This document shows, one piece after another, positions 18,722-26,064 of a stretch of DNA of 62,802 nt (positions are counted from its first letter, which is position 1; the number at the start of each line of letters is the position of its first letter). Under the pieces are notes generated by a model. That model saw nothing but the letters and a program-made list of their open reading frames with translations. It had not been told where the DNA came from and searched no databases. Source of the stretch: Bifidobacteriaceae bacterium UBA2724 (GTDB lineage: Bacteria; Actinomycetota; Actinomycetes; Actinomycetales; Bifidobacteriaceae); assembly GCA_002353815.1 (NCBI GenBank), contig DEKK01000017.1:29968-92769 (forward strand), written 5' to 3'. A program made the translations under genes and the position numbers.

Positions 18722-19765
18722 TCACCGCTGGTCGGTCGGGATGGGCGCCTCTCCCCGGTGCGCGGCGAGGATGGAATCGATCGCTTCGTCGTTGCGGTCG
18801 ATTATCGCATCCACGAGCATGAGATGGATTTTCAGTCGCTCGTCGCTGCCCGGGTCGAATCCCGGGATGCCCAGCGCTGGACCAGTGTCTTCGCTGATGA
18901 TGTAATCCACCAGGTTCTGGTAGAAGCTGCGCAGCATGCGGTTCGGCGTGATGTCGGCGATGCGGCGGTGCAGCGCCCAGTTGCACGTGGTGCCTTCCTC
19001 AGTGTTCCACGTGGCCACGAGCTCGGCGCGGATGGCGGTGAGCTCGGCGACATCCTCGTCGGTGCGGAAGCGAACGGCGTCATGGGCACAGCGCAGGTCG
19101 AGGCCGTCGAGCACTTCGGCGGCGTCGTTCGTGTCGATGAGATTCTCGACGCGCAGGCGGTGGATTTCGTTGGCGAGACGGGTCAGGGGCGACTGCTCGA
19201 GGACGAAAACGCCGCCATGCGGACCGGGTTTGAGCGTGACCGTGCCGCGCTGTCGCAGGATCTGCAGCGCCTCGTTGATAGTGGCCGGTGCGACGCCGAA
19301 GCTCGTGACAAGCGTGGTTTTGGTGCCCAGCGACGTGCCCGCGGTCAGATGCCTGTCGCTGATCTCCCTTTCGAGGCTGTTCGCGATTTGTTCGGACAGG
19401 GAGGACGCGGTGGTCTGCGCAGAGAGCGCGGCTGCGGCGGCGCGTACGGAAGTGTCGGGCTTGGCGCTGCGTGCGGCGGTCCGAGAGTGCTTTTTCCTGA
19501 TTCGCGTCGCAGGGGATTTCGATGCGCGCGTATCGGTCCCAGTGCCGTTGGCTGCCGCCGCGACGTGGCGCCTGGATTGCGTCGGACTGGCGGAAACGTC
19601 GGATCGATCGGGAACGTCGGATTGGCCAGATGCTTGGCGAGACACGCGCGTGGCTCCTTCCATGTGCTGGGCGGCAGGGCTCTGCGTCCCGTCCCCATCG
19701 CCACGGGGCGGGACGCCAGCGGGTGGGCGGCCGATTCGCCCCGGACGCTGCGAATGGCTGGGCAT
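18722..19765 (-). CDS. GntR-family transcriptional regulator, FCD type
   Basis: Predicted DNA-binding repressor or activator, 347 residues. The winged helix begins around residue 120 (SLSEQIANSLEREISDRHL, then TTLVTSFGVAPATINEALQILRQRGTVTLKPGPHGGVFVLE). It is followed by an all-helical FCD-like ligand domain (LRCAHDAVRFRTDEDVAELTAIR, ALHRRIADI, HLMLVDAIIDRND), whose ligands are usually small organic acids. The first ~115 residues are a Ser/Thr/Arg-rich, apparently disordered tail not normal for the family; a downstream start is possible, though AAAGGG sits correctly before the ATG at 19763-19765. It is divergent from the thiamine-diphosphate enzyme gene with only 56 bases between starts, so control of that gene and itself is the simplest reading. 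Control of the upstream peptide operon is possible. Confidence 0.85.
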   Translation of the reverse strand: MPSHSQRPGRIGRPPAGVPPRGDGDGTQSPAAQHMEGATRVSRQASGQSDVPDRSDVSASPTQSRRHVAAAANGTGTDTRASKSPATRIRKKHSRTAARSAKPDTSVRAAAAALSAQTTASSLSEQIANSLEREISDRHLTAGTSLGTKTTLVTSFGVAPATINEALQILRQRGTVTLKPGPHGGVFVLEQSPLTRLANEIHRLRVENLIDTNDAAEVLDGLDLRCAHDAVRFRTDEDVAELTAIRAELVATWNTEEGTTCNWALHRRIADITPNRMLRSFYQNLVDYIISEDTGPALGIPGFDPGSDERLKIHLMLVDAIIDRNDEAIDSILAAHRGEAPIPTDQR

Positions 19766-19821
19766 GAACGCCCTTTCGAAGAAATCATACTAATCGATAT
19801 GGTAAATAAGGATGGATACAC
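19766..19821. promoter_or_regulatory. Divergent promoter/operator region of the GntR and ThDP-enzyme genes
   Basis: All 56 bases between the two divergent start codons must hold both promoters and any operator. The centre is AT-rich and has a weakly symmetric element, TACTAATCGATATGGTA (19790-19806), with outer TAC/GTA arms. AAGGATGG ahead of ATG 19822 serves as ribosome site. GntR/FCD operators are short inverted repeats of this kind, but the symmetry is poor. Confidence 0.35.
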
Positions 19822-21657
19822 ATGGTTGACAAGAATTCAGTGGATAACCGGCATGTGACGGAAACGGGGCACCCGCTGCCCATTACCGCAGGCGCCAGCG
19901 CCGACCTGGCTGCGGCGACGGCCGCGGCCGACCGCCGGGGAGACGGCCCCGCCCCGCGCTTTGCGACCGGCGGTGATGCGCTCGCAGAATCATTGATCGC
20001 GCAAGGCGTCGACACAATTTTCGGCATCCCCGGCGTGCAGTTGGACCCGGCGTGCGATGCGCTCTACTACCGCAAGGACTGCCTGCGTTATATCTGTGCC
20101 CGCAACGAGCAAGCCGTGACCTACATGGCCGACGGTTACTCGCGCAGCACGGGGCGCGTGGGCGTGGGCATGGTGGTCCCCGGGCCGGGGCTGCTCAATG
20201 CGCTCGCCGGGCTTGCGACCGCGTATTCCACGAATTCGCGCGTGTTGCTGATCTGCGGGCAGGTGCCCACGCGCCAGATCGGCAAGATGGACGGTGTGCT
20301 CCATGAGTTGCCGGACCAGACCGCCGTGTTTTCGACGCTGTGCAAATGGCATGCGATGCCTCATTCCGCTGCTGAGATCCCGGGGCTTGTCGAAGAGGCA
20401 TTCCGCCAGCTTCGCAGCGGCAGGCCGCAGCCTGTGGTGTTGGAGATGCCGCCGGATGTGCTCGCATCTCCGATTGACGCCAGTGCCAGGATCGCGCAGT
20501 TCGTGATGCCGTCCCCGATGATCCCTGAGGCGGCGAGCGTCGAAGCCGCCGCCCGGATGATAGGCGATGCGCGTCGCCCGCTGCTCTACGCGGGCGGCGG
20601 CGTGCGCGCAGCCGAGGCGAGCGGGGAGCTCACCGAGCTGGCGCACAGGCTTGGCGCCCCGGTGGTCGTGACCGAGGAAGGGCGCGGCGACATCGACTGC
20701 GACGACCCGCTCGCGTTCGATCAGCTTGCGTTCCGCACGCTGCGTTCCGAGGCTGACCTGATCGTGGCCGTCGGCACGCGCTTCACCGCGCCCCAGGGAG
20801 GCGTGATCAACACCGAGGGTACGCCGTACATCTGCATCAACGCCGATGAACATGACCTCCGCGAGCCGCGAAGGCCGCAGCTTGCCGTGCTCGGCGATGC
20901 GCGTCTGGCGCTGCGTGGCATCCTGGATGCGCTCGATGCGCAGGGCGGCGCCGACGGGACGCGGAAGGACGCGGAATCCAGGTCGGCGTGGGGCGATGCG
21001 GTGGACGCGGCCCATGAATGGACCGCTGCCAAGGAACGGCAGCTTGCGCCGCAGCGCGCATACCTCGACGTGATCGGCCGCGCGCTCGGGCGCGATGGAG
21101 TCTTCGTGTCGGAATACACGCAGGTCGGCTATGCGGCGGCGGTGTGCATGCCGCGGCACACGCCGTTCAGTTACATAGGCCCCGGATACGAGGGAACGCT
21201 GGGCTATGGCTTCGCCACGGCGCTCGGCGTGCAGGCGGCCGACTCCGACCGTCGTGTGGTGGCCGTGAGCGGAGACGGTGGGTTCTCGTGGACGATGCCG
21301 GAGCTCTCGACCATGAAACGTTATGAGCTGCCGTTGGTGTGCATCATCTTCAATGACGGCTTCTATGGGAATGTGCGGCGCATCCAGCGCAACGATTACG
21401 GCGGGCGGTATTTCTCGTCGGATCTGACGAACCCCGACTACATGACACTGGCGCAGGCCTTCGGCCTCGACCGTGCGCGCGTGTATTCGCCCGAGGAACT
21501 TGACGGTGTGCTGTCGGCGGCGTTGGCGGCGCGCACTCCGATGATCGTCGAGGTCCCGGTGGGCGAATTCCCCACGCCGTGGAATCTGGTGCACGAGGGA
21601 CTGCCCGACCCCGCGCCGCTTCCGGAGGGAACTGACCGCGTGCATCCAGGGCGGTAA
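19822..21657 (+). CDS. Thiamine-diphosphate-dependent enzyme, acetolactate synthase / 2-oxo acid decarboxylase superfamily
   Basis: Predicted to act on a 2-oxo acid using thiamine diphosphate. The 611-residue chain has an N-terminal pyrimidine-binding domain (GGDALAESLIAQGVDTIFGIPG; catalytic Glu in CARNEQAVTYMADGYSR), a middle domain (RRPLLYAGGGVRAAEASGEL) and a C-terminal diphosphate domain with the motif GDGGFSW...FNDGFYGNVRR. The phrase VLHELPDQ after the first domain resembles the AruI-type (5-guanidino-2-oxopentanoate decarboxylase) and related clades more than housekeeping IlvB. No small regulatory subunit gene is adjacent, which also argues against branched-chain synthesis. The ~45-residue Ala-rich N-terminal extension is unusual. 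With the aminotransferase in the island it could form a transamination/decarboxylation route; this is inference. Confidence 0.82.
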   Translation: MVDKNSVDNRHVTETGHPLPITAGASADLAAATAAADRRGDGPAPRFATGGDALAESLIAQGVDTIFGIPGVQLDPACDALYYRKDCLRYICARNEQAVTYMADGYSRSTGRVGVGMVVPGPGLLNALAGLATAYSTNSRVLLICGQVPTRQIGKMDGVLHELPDQTAVFSTLCKWHAMPHSAAEIPGLVEEAFRQLRSGRPQPVVLEMPPDVLASPIDASARIAQFVMPSPMIPEAASVEAAARMIGDARRPLLYAGGGVRAAEASGELTELAHRLGAPVVVTEEGRGDIDCDDPLAFDQLAFRTLRSEADLIVAVGTRFTAPQGGVINTEGTPYICINADEHDLREPRRPQLAVLGDARLALRGILDALDAQGGADGTRKDAESRSAWGDAVDAAHEWTAAKERQLAPQRAYLDVIGRALGRDGVFVSEYTQVGYAAAVCMPRHTPFSYIGPGYEGTLGYGFATALGVQAADSDRRVVAVSGDGGFSWTMPELSTMKRYELPLVCIIFNDGFYGNVRRIQRNDYGGRYFSSDLTNPDYMTLAQAFGLDRARVYSPEELDGVLSAALAARTPMIVEVPVGEFPTPWNLVHEGLPDPAPLPEGTDRVHPGR

Positions 21658-21677
21658 GACGCGTTTGGCTCGGCGTT

Positions 21678-21739
21678 GGTGGGTGCGGTTTGATGGTGGG
21701 TGCGGTTTGATGGTGCGGGCGGTTTGATGGTGCGGGCGG
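21678..21739. repeat. 17-bp tandem repeat, 3.6 copies
   Basis: Three full copies of a 17-base unit (GGTG, then GGTGC or CGGGC, then GGTTTGAT) at 21678, 21695 and 21712, followed by a partial fourth. It lies in the gap between the ThDP-enzyme stop and the terminator of the minus-strand RNA. No coding role is seen. Confidence 0.85.
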
Positions 21740-21750
21740 CATGTGGCGGC

Positions 21751-21785
21751 AAAAATAAAACCGCCTCCCCGCGAAGGGGAGGCGG
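21751..21785 (-). terminator. Strong intrinsic terminator of the minus-strand RNA
   Basis: A perfect 10-bp stem (CCGCCTCCCC / GGGGAGGCGG, loop of five) is followed on the minus strand by TTTTATTTTT. On the plus strand there is no T-run, so the direction is clear. Confidence 0.9.
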
Positions 21786-21924
21786 CCTATACAAGCTCCA
21801 CAGAAGCGGAATCTCAACACAACAACACTGTCGTGGCGGTAAGCCTTAAAAATCCGCCCAACAAACTTGGTATTAATTCATCCAATCGACCTTGTGGGCT
21901 CCGCTGTTCTGTTTTGCTTGTACC
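21751..21924 (-). ncRNA. Candidate structured small RNA, ~174 nt, family unknown
   Basis: A promoter and an intrinsic terminator frame this interval, and no open frame fits it. Its two ends fold together. UACAAGC (21922-21916) pairs with GCUUGUA (21796-21790), ACAGAA (21912-21907) with UUCUGU (21805-21800) and GCGGA (21904-21900) with UCCGC (21810-21806), all nested. Inside this interrupted closing stem are two hairpins: GCCCA...UGGGC enclosing UUGG...CCAA, and CACGACA/UGUUGUG with a four-base loop. The terminator hairpin follows. Size and the long closing stem around a more open centre recall 6S RNA, but I cannot assign it. It does not resemble tmRNA, RNase P RNA or SRP RNA. It faces the 3' end of the ThDP gene. 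Confidence 0.65.
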
Positions 21925-21927
21925 TCT

Positions 21928-21955
21928 ATTATGCCTGAGTTCTCGTTGAAATCAA
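21928..21955 (-). promoter_or_regulatory. Sigma-70-type promoter of the small RNA
   Basis: On the minus strand, -35 TTGATT (21950-21955), a 16-base spacer and -10 CATAAT (21928-21933) stand out in this GC-rich sequence. Transcription should begin near 21921-21924, at the 5' end of the long closing stem. Confidence 0.75.
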
Positions 21956-22020
21956 GCCGATTGACGAAATCTTCACGAATAGTCGAATGTGGTTGAATCT
22001 GGTCAGAATGTTCGTTTTAA

Positions 22021-22076
22021 TGTGCGAATGATGTTTGCAAGCAGCAAAGGATGTGCGAATGTGTTCGCATTGCACA
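22021..22076. promoter_or_regulatory. Orphan operator-like repeats
   Basis: TGTGCGAATG occurs at 22021-22030 and again at 22052-22061. The second copy is the left arm of an imperfect inverted repeat closed by CATTGCACA (22068-22076), with the smaller perfect palindrome GCGAA-TGTG-TTCGC inside. The region is AT-rich and lies ~80-150 bases upstream of a broken sugar-transporter gene, so it may be the leftover control site of that gene. Confidence 0.45.
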
Positions 22077-22157
22077 AACACATTGGTGCGGTGGCTAGAG
22101 GATGCTGGATGGACGTGCCGGACGAACTGAGGGGATGATTTACAGCGCCGTGCGGCT

Positions 22158-22555
22158 GTGGTGTGCGTCGGCTCCATCGTGCTTCGGGGATCCCCGCGTT
22201 ACCTCATCAAGGTCGGACGGACCCGCGAAGCGCGCACCATCCGGGTGAACAATCTGCACGAGGTGAACAATCTGCACGAGGACTCCGCCGAGGCCGATGC
22301 TGAAATCGCCGAGGCTGAGGAAAATCTCAAGCGCAGCGCCGGCGAGGGGGATTCAAGCGCAGCGCCGACGAGGGCGGATTCAAGGAGCTCTTCAGCGTCG
22401 CTGGCATGTCGGTTGCCGTCGCGGTCGGCCTGATGTTCTTCCGGCAGTTCGTCGGCATCAATTCGGTCATCTACTACCTGCCCATCCTGTTCAAGGATGC
22501 GTTCGGGTTCGCTTCGGCGCAGTCCATCTGGGCGTCCATCGGCATCGGCGGCTGA
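22158..22555 (+). pseudogene. Remnant of an MFS sugar-porter family transporter
   Basis: Two frames preserve an internal piece of a sugar porter. The first has SPRYLIKVGRTREA, typical of the segment after transmembrane helix 6, followed by an acidic loop. The second has FRQFVGINSVIYYLPILFKDAFG, the characteristic helix-7 signature. The frame is lost inside a duplicated stretch of ~26 bases (two near-copies starting AAGCGCAGCGCCG), one base shorter in the first copy. An 18-base unit coding VNNLHE is also duplicated. The N-terminal half and everything after helix 7 are missing; the second frame stops at 22555. This is a decayed gene rather than a functional transporter. Confidence 0.8.
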
Positions 22556-22578
22556 TTGGGATGGCGGTGGCGCTGGGG

Positions 22579-22630
22579 TTATCCCCATTTTTGCGGGACG
22601 GTTGTCCACATGCGTGCACCGTTTTCCACA
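22579..22630 (+). promoter_or_regulatory. Cluster of three DnaA-box-like 9-mers
   Basis: TTATCCCCA (22579-22587), TTGTCCACA (22602-22610) and TTTTCCACA (22622-22630) occur in the same orientation, 23 and 20 bases apart, about two helical turns each. TTGTCCACA is a known actinobacterial DnaA-box variant and the others differ by one base from TTNTCCACA. They lie just upstream of the first tad gene. Confidence 0.55.
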
Positions 22631-22679
22631 ATTGCCGATTGGGCTGGAACGGATGCCGACGGTGTGTTTGTGTTGATTC

Positions 22680-24053
22680 ATGGACAGATCACACAGCAAC
22701 CACCATGACGCGCTGGTGCGCATCGACCCCGTTGCCGGCGCCGGTCTCGGCGGACGCGGGGCCCCGCGCCATCATGTGCAAAGGCATGGGAGCGCAGCAG
22801 TTTCGCCACGTGGACATGCGGACGGTGTTTCCCGCCTCCATGCGCCGGTGGAAGGGCCGCGCAGGGCGCCGTCGCCAGGCAAAGGCAGAGGCGGTTCGTT
22901 CGCGCGCCGGCGTGAATCGTCGCGTGGAACGATCATGGAATTCGACACGGCGTCATCGGGCTGCGGCCTGACGGTCAGCGCAGCGTGCTTCGCCCATGCC
23001 GCTGCCGCGAAAGGGCTCCGCTGCGCATTGGTGGATTTGGATTTTCGGGGCGGTGGCCTCGATCTCACGCTGGGGCTTGAATCCGAAAAGGGACTGAGGT
23101 GGAGCCAGATTGAAGCGCCGCTGGGGCAGATCGACGCCGATGCGCTGTATGACGAGATGGTCAGGTGGGATTCGGTCCGCGTGCTGGCGGCGGACCCATG
23201 GAACCGTGGCACGCCCGCGTGGTGGGAGGTCGTGGCGGTGCTCGACGCTTTGTCGCAATGCTGCGATGTCGTTGTGGTCGATGCGGGGGTCGTGGGGATT
23301 CTGCGCTGCCTGTGTGACGGAGGGTTTTCCGCTGGCGGAGACTCCGTGGAGTGTGACTCCATCGATGGCGACGGCACGGTGCTTGACGGCGGCATGGCTT
23401 GGGGGACGGACGGGGGAATGGCGCTGGGCCGTGAGATGAATGACGCGGTCCCTCCGCCTGTGCCTCCCGGTTCGTTGACGGTGGGCGGTGCCGGTCGGTG
23501 GCTGGACGATCCGCAATTGAGCGATACGCAGCTTGACGGTGCGCGCACGGCTCGTGTGGCTCAGCAACCCCGCGGTCCTGGTCGGCGAAATTGGGGTGTG
23601 ACTCCACTCCAATCGGCGTTGGGCGATGCACAGCGCGACGAAGGATGGCTTGCAGGCTATGCCCCTGATGGCGGCGAGCCCATGCGCGTCGTTACCGTGC
23701 GTCTCATAGAGCTGAGCGTGCTGGGGCTCGTGCGTGCCAAATGCGCGCGTTCGCAAGCGCGGCAGCTGCGTTCCTGCTGCATGGATGGGGCATATGACGG
23801 ATTGTCGCAGGCGTTGGTCGGCGACCACGAGGAATGGTTCCTGGGCGTGCATCCCGCCGCCGTGGGCACTTCCCGAGGGGTCATGGGCGTTGCGGAGGCC
23901 GAGGAATACCTTGACGAGGAAATCCTAGGGCTTGTGCCGCGAAGCAGAAGGCTGAGGTCGGACGTCCTCAACGGTCTGGGGATCGCGAACGTCCCCGCCC
24001 GTATCGAGAGACTTTGCTTCTCCCTCGTCGACGTCATGCAAGGAGGTGCGTGA
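22680..24053 (+). CDS. tadZ: TadZ-like (CpaE-type) ParA/MinD-family protein of the tad pilus locus
   Basis: Likely the polar-localisation or assembly protein of the tad machine, 457 residues. From residue ~86 there is a ParA/MinD-like fold: TIMEFDTASSGCGLTVSAACFAHAAA in place of the P-loop, then LRCALVDLDFRGGGLDLTLGLESEKGLRW, which strongly resembles bifidobacterial tad-locus proteins, and VVVVDAGVVGIL. The P-loop is degenerate and lacks the usual lysines, so ATP hydrolysis is doubtful. A Gly/Ser/Asp-rich insert follows. The first 85 residues are Arg/His-rich and may not be translated; an alternative ATG lies at 22935. No receiver domain is seen. It ends by overlapping the tadA start (TGATG), so translation is coupled to the pilus ATPase. 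Confidence 0.7.
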   Translation: MDRSHSNHHDALVRIDPVAGAGLGGRGAPRHHVQRHGSAAVSPRGHADGVSRLHAPVEGPRRAPSPGKGRGGSFARRRESSRGTIMEFDTASSGCGLTVSAACFAHAAAAKGLRCALVDLDFRGGGLDLTLGLESEKGLRWSQIEAPLGQIDADALYDEMVRWDSVRVLAADPWNRGTPAWWEVVAVLDALSQCCDVVVVDAGVVGILRCLCDGGFSAGGDSVECDSIDGDGTVLDGGMAWGTDGGMALGREMNDAVPPPVPPGSLTVGGAGRWLDDPQLSDTQLDGARTARVAQQPRGPGRRNWGVTPLQSALGDAQRDEGWLAGYAPDGGEPMRVVTVRLIELSVLGLVRAKCARSQARQLRSCCMDGAYDGLSQALVGDHEEWFLGVHPAAVGTSRGVMGVAEAEEYLDEEILGLVPRSRRLRSDVLNGLGIANVPARIERLCFSLVDVMQGGA

Positions 24054-25291
24054 TGGGAAAGATGATGCTCGGACCTTTGGAGGAATGCGCCAGAGAGCCC
24101 GGGGTGACCGATATCGCGGTCACCCCCTATGGAAACGTGTGGGTCGATCGCGGCTATGGCATGGAGCAGCGTCGTATCGCGATGCGTTTTGGCTCGCCGA
24201 GGGAAGTGCGCGAATATGCCGTGAGGCTGTGTTCCCAGCTGGGACATCGGCTTGACGATGCGTGCCCCATCTGCGACGCGAGCACCGTGGAAGGGGTGCG
24301 CGTGCATGCGGTGATAGAACCGATTGTGCAGGTCGGGGCGGCGCTGAGCATCCGTTTGCCGAATCGTTCCGCCATTTCGCTCGACCGGTTGGGCAGACGC
24401 GGGATGTTTCCGCCGGTTTGGCTGCCGCTGTTCGAATGTCTCGTGCGCAAGCGTGCGTCGATGCTCATCAGCGGCGGCACGGGAAGCGGCAAAACCACCT
24501 TCCTCAAGGCGCTGCTGAGGCAGTGCCCCAAGTCGGAGCGCATCGTGACCGTGGAGGAGACGCGCGAGCTGGGCAGGACGGGGCATGTCGATTCCGTGTC
24601 GCTGGCGGCTCGCTCGCCAAACATCGAAGGCGCCGGGGCGGTGGCGCTGCCCGAGCTTGTCAAGGCGACGGTGCGGATGCGCCCCGACCGCATCGTGCTG
24701 GGCGAATGTCGCGGCGAAGAGATTGCGGATTTGCTGCGGGCCTTGAATTCCGGACACCGTGGTGGCATGGCGACGATCCACGCCGACAGTATCGAGCGGC
24801 TGCCGGCTCGGCTTTCGGCACTGGGGTTGCTGGCGGGTGTGGATCCCCAGGCCATGGCCCTGATGGGCGAGGGCGCTTTTGATGTGGTGGTGCATGTGGT
24901 GCGCGACGCGGACGCGCGGCCACCGAGCGCCACCGGGAAAGAGGGTGGCGGCGCTCGCGGACGCGATTCGGGAAACGGAGGACTTGGGGAGGCGGGCTTT
25001 GGCTTCGGCGGCGTCGGGCTGGGCGGCATCGCATCCGGTTTCGCGGTGCCGGCGCCGGCCGGGGCGCTGCCAGGGAGTGGTCCGTCGTCTGACCGCCGGA
25101 TGGGGGCCGTGCGACACGTGGCGCAGATCGGCGTGCTGTCCGTGGAAGGCGACGGCAGGCTGCGCGGGCATGCGATTGCGCAATGGGATGGGGTGGGCGA
25201 ACCCCGGTATTGCGCGGGATGGGACAGGTTCTGTGCTCGGTGGATTGGCGACGAATCCGACGAATGCGGAACCTGGGACGCGGGTGCATGA
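24053..25291 (+). CDS. tadA: TadA/CpaF-type pilus assembly ATPase
   Basis: Hexameric secretion ATPase that powers Flp pilus assembly, 412 residues, cytoplasmic. An N-terminal domain (TDIAVTPYGNVWVDRGYG) leads to Walker A ISGGTGSGKTTFL, the Asp-box Glu pair VTVEETRELG, Walker B-like RPDRIVLGECRGEEIADLL, and the His-box GHRGGMATIHADS that is diagnostic of CpaF/TadA. A ~60-residue Gly-rich low-complexity insert (near residues 300-345) splits the C-terminal region. AGGAGGT precedes ATG 24053, which overlaps the tadZ stop. It ends at the double ATG that starts tadB. Confidence 0.93.
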   Translation: MGKMMLGPLEECAREPGVTDIAVTPYGNVWVDRGYGMEQRRIAMRFGSPREVREYAVRLCSQLGHRLDDACPICDASTVEGVRVHAVIEPIVQVGAALSIRLPNRSAISLDRLGRRGMFPPVWLPLFECLVRKRASMLISGGTGSGKTTFLKALLRQCPKSERIVTVEETRELGRTGHVDSVSLAARSPNIEGAGAVALPELVKATVRMRPDRIVLGECRGEEIADLLRALNSGHRGGMATIHADSIERLPARLSALGLLAGVDPQAMALMGEGAFDVVVHVVRDADARPPSATGKEGGGARGRDSGNGGLGEAGFGFGGVGLGGIASGFAVPAPAGALPGSGPSSDRRMGAVRHVAQIGVLSVEGDGRLRGHAIAQWDGVGEPRYCAGWDRFCARWIGDESDECGTWDAGA

Positions 25292-26064
25292 TGGCGTGGC
25301 TCTGTGGAGTATGCGCATGTGTTTTCATGTTGCTGCGCATGTCGGCGCACGGGGATTGCATGCGCAGGCTGCGTCCTCTCGATGGCGGCGAAACACGAGC
25401 CGGCATGCGGGAACGCGACGTCGGGGCGGCGCTGACCGGCATCTGCGCGGAGCTTCGTGCGGGAAGCGGGCTTCGCGAAGCCTTGGAACGGCAGGCGGGG
25501 CATGCATTCGCCACTTCCGACATCACGGTGGGGCGCATGCGCGACGTGTTGGTGGGGCGTGAGCCGGCGCGGCGTTCCGGGGGAATGCTCCCCTCGGAAC
25601 GGGAATCGACCGTGGACCGTGCCGCCGTCCAATTGACCTGGGCGTGCAGGCTGTCGCTTGCGACGGGGTGCGCGCCGATTCGGTGCATAGAAGCCGTCAA
25701 AGCGGAATACGAGCGTGATTGCAAGGCGCAGGAGCTGGCGCAGGGCGCGTTGGCCATGCCGAAGGCGACCATGCGGATTCTGCTGGGCCTGCCCCTTGCC
25801 GTGATCGTAATGGGTGAGGCCATGGGCGTGCGCGTTGTGGAATTCCTGCTGGGGGATGCGCGGGGGTGGATTGTGCTCGGGCTTGGATTCGCGTTGCAGA
25901 TGGCGGGGATGCGTTGGACCGCTGCCTTGGTCCGGGGCTTTTTGCGCACGGCGGATGCATCGGCCGGCGATGCCGCCGCGATGGGCGGAACCGCTGGCCG
26001 GGGGCGCGGCGTCGGACGTCGGGCGGCATTGCGTCGGCGTGGGGCGGATGGAAGATTCGGATAG
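25288..26064 (+). CDS. tadB: TadB-like pilus assembly membrane protein
   Basis: Inner-membrane platform protein of the GspF/TadB group, 258 residues. An N-terminal hydrophobic segment (MMAWLCGVCACVFMLLRM) is followed by a cytoplasmic T2SSF-like helical domain (ALTGICAELRAGSGLREALERQ, VQLTWACRLSLATGCAPIRCIEAVK) and two C-terminal membrane helices (LLGLPLAVIVMGEAMGVRVVEFLL and GWIVLGLGFALQMAGM). It is shorter than stand-alone TadB in Proteobacteria, as is usual for the compact bifidobacterial locus. The start overlaps the tadA stop (ATGATG). Confidence 0.85.
   Translation: MMAWLCGVCACVFMLLRMSAHGDCMRRLRPLDGGETRAGMRERDVGAALTGICAELRAGSGLREALERQAGHAFATSDITVGRMRDVLVGREPARRSGGMLPSERESTVDRAAVQLTWACRLSLATGCAPIRCIEAVKAEYERDCKAQELAQGALAMPKATMRILLGLPLAVIVMGEAMGVRVVEFLLGDARGWIVLGLGFALQMAGMRWTAALVRGFLRTADASAGDAAAMGGTAGRGRGVGRRAALRRRGADGRFG

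Noticed and set aside
21721..21785. Terminator for the plus-strand ThDP-enzyme gene
   Set aside because: The hairpin has no T-run on the plus strand; its TTTTATTTTT lies on the minus side, so it belongs to the minus-strand RNA.
23340..23610. Further copies of the 24-bp palindrome inside tadZ
   Set aside because: Sequences such as GGAGTGTGACTCC look similar but are short, imperfect and differ at the centre.
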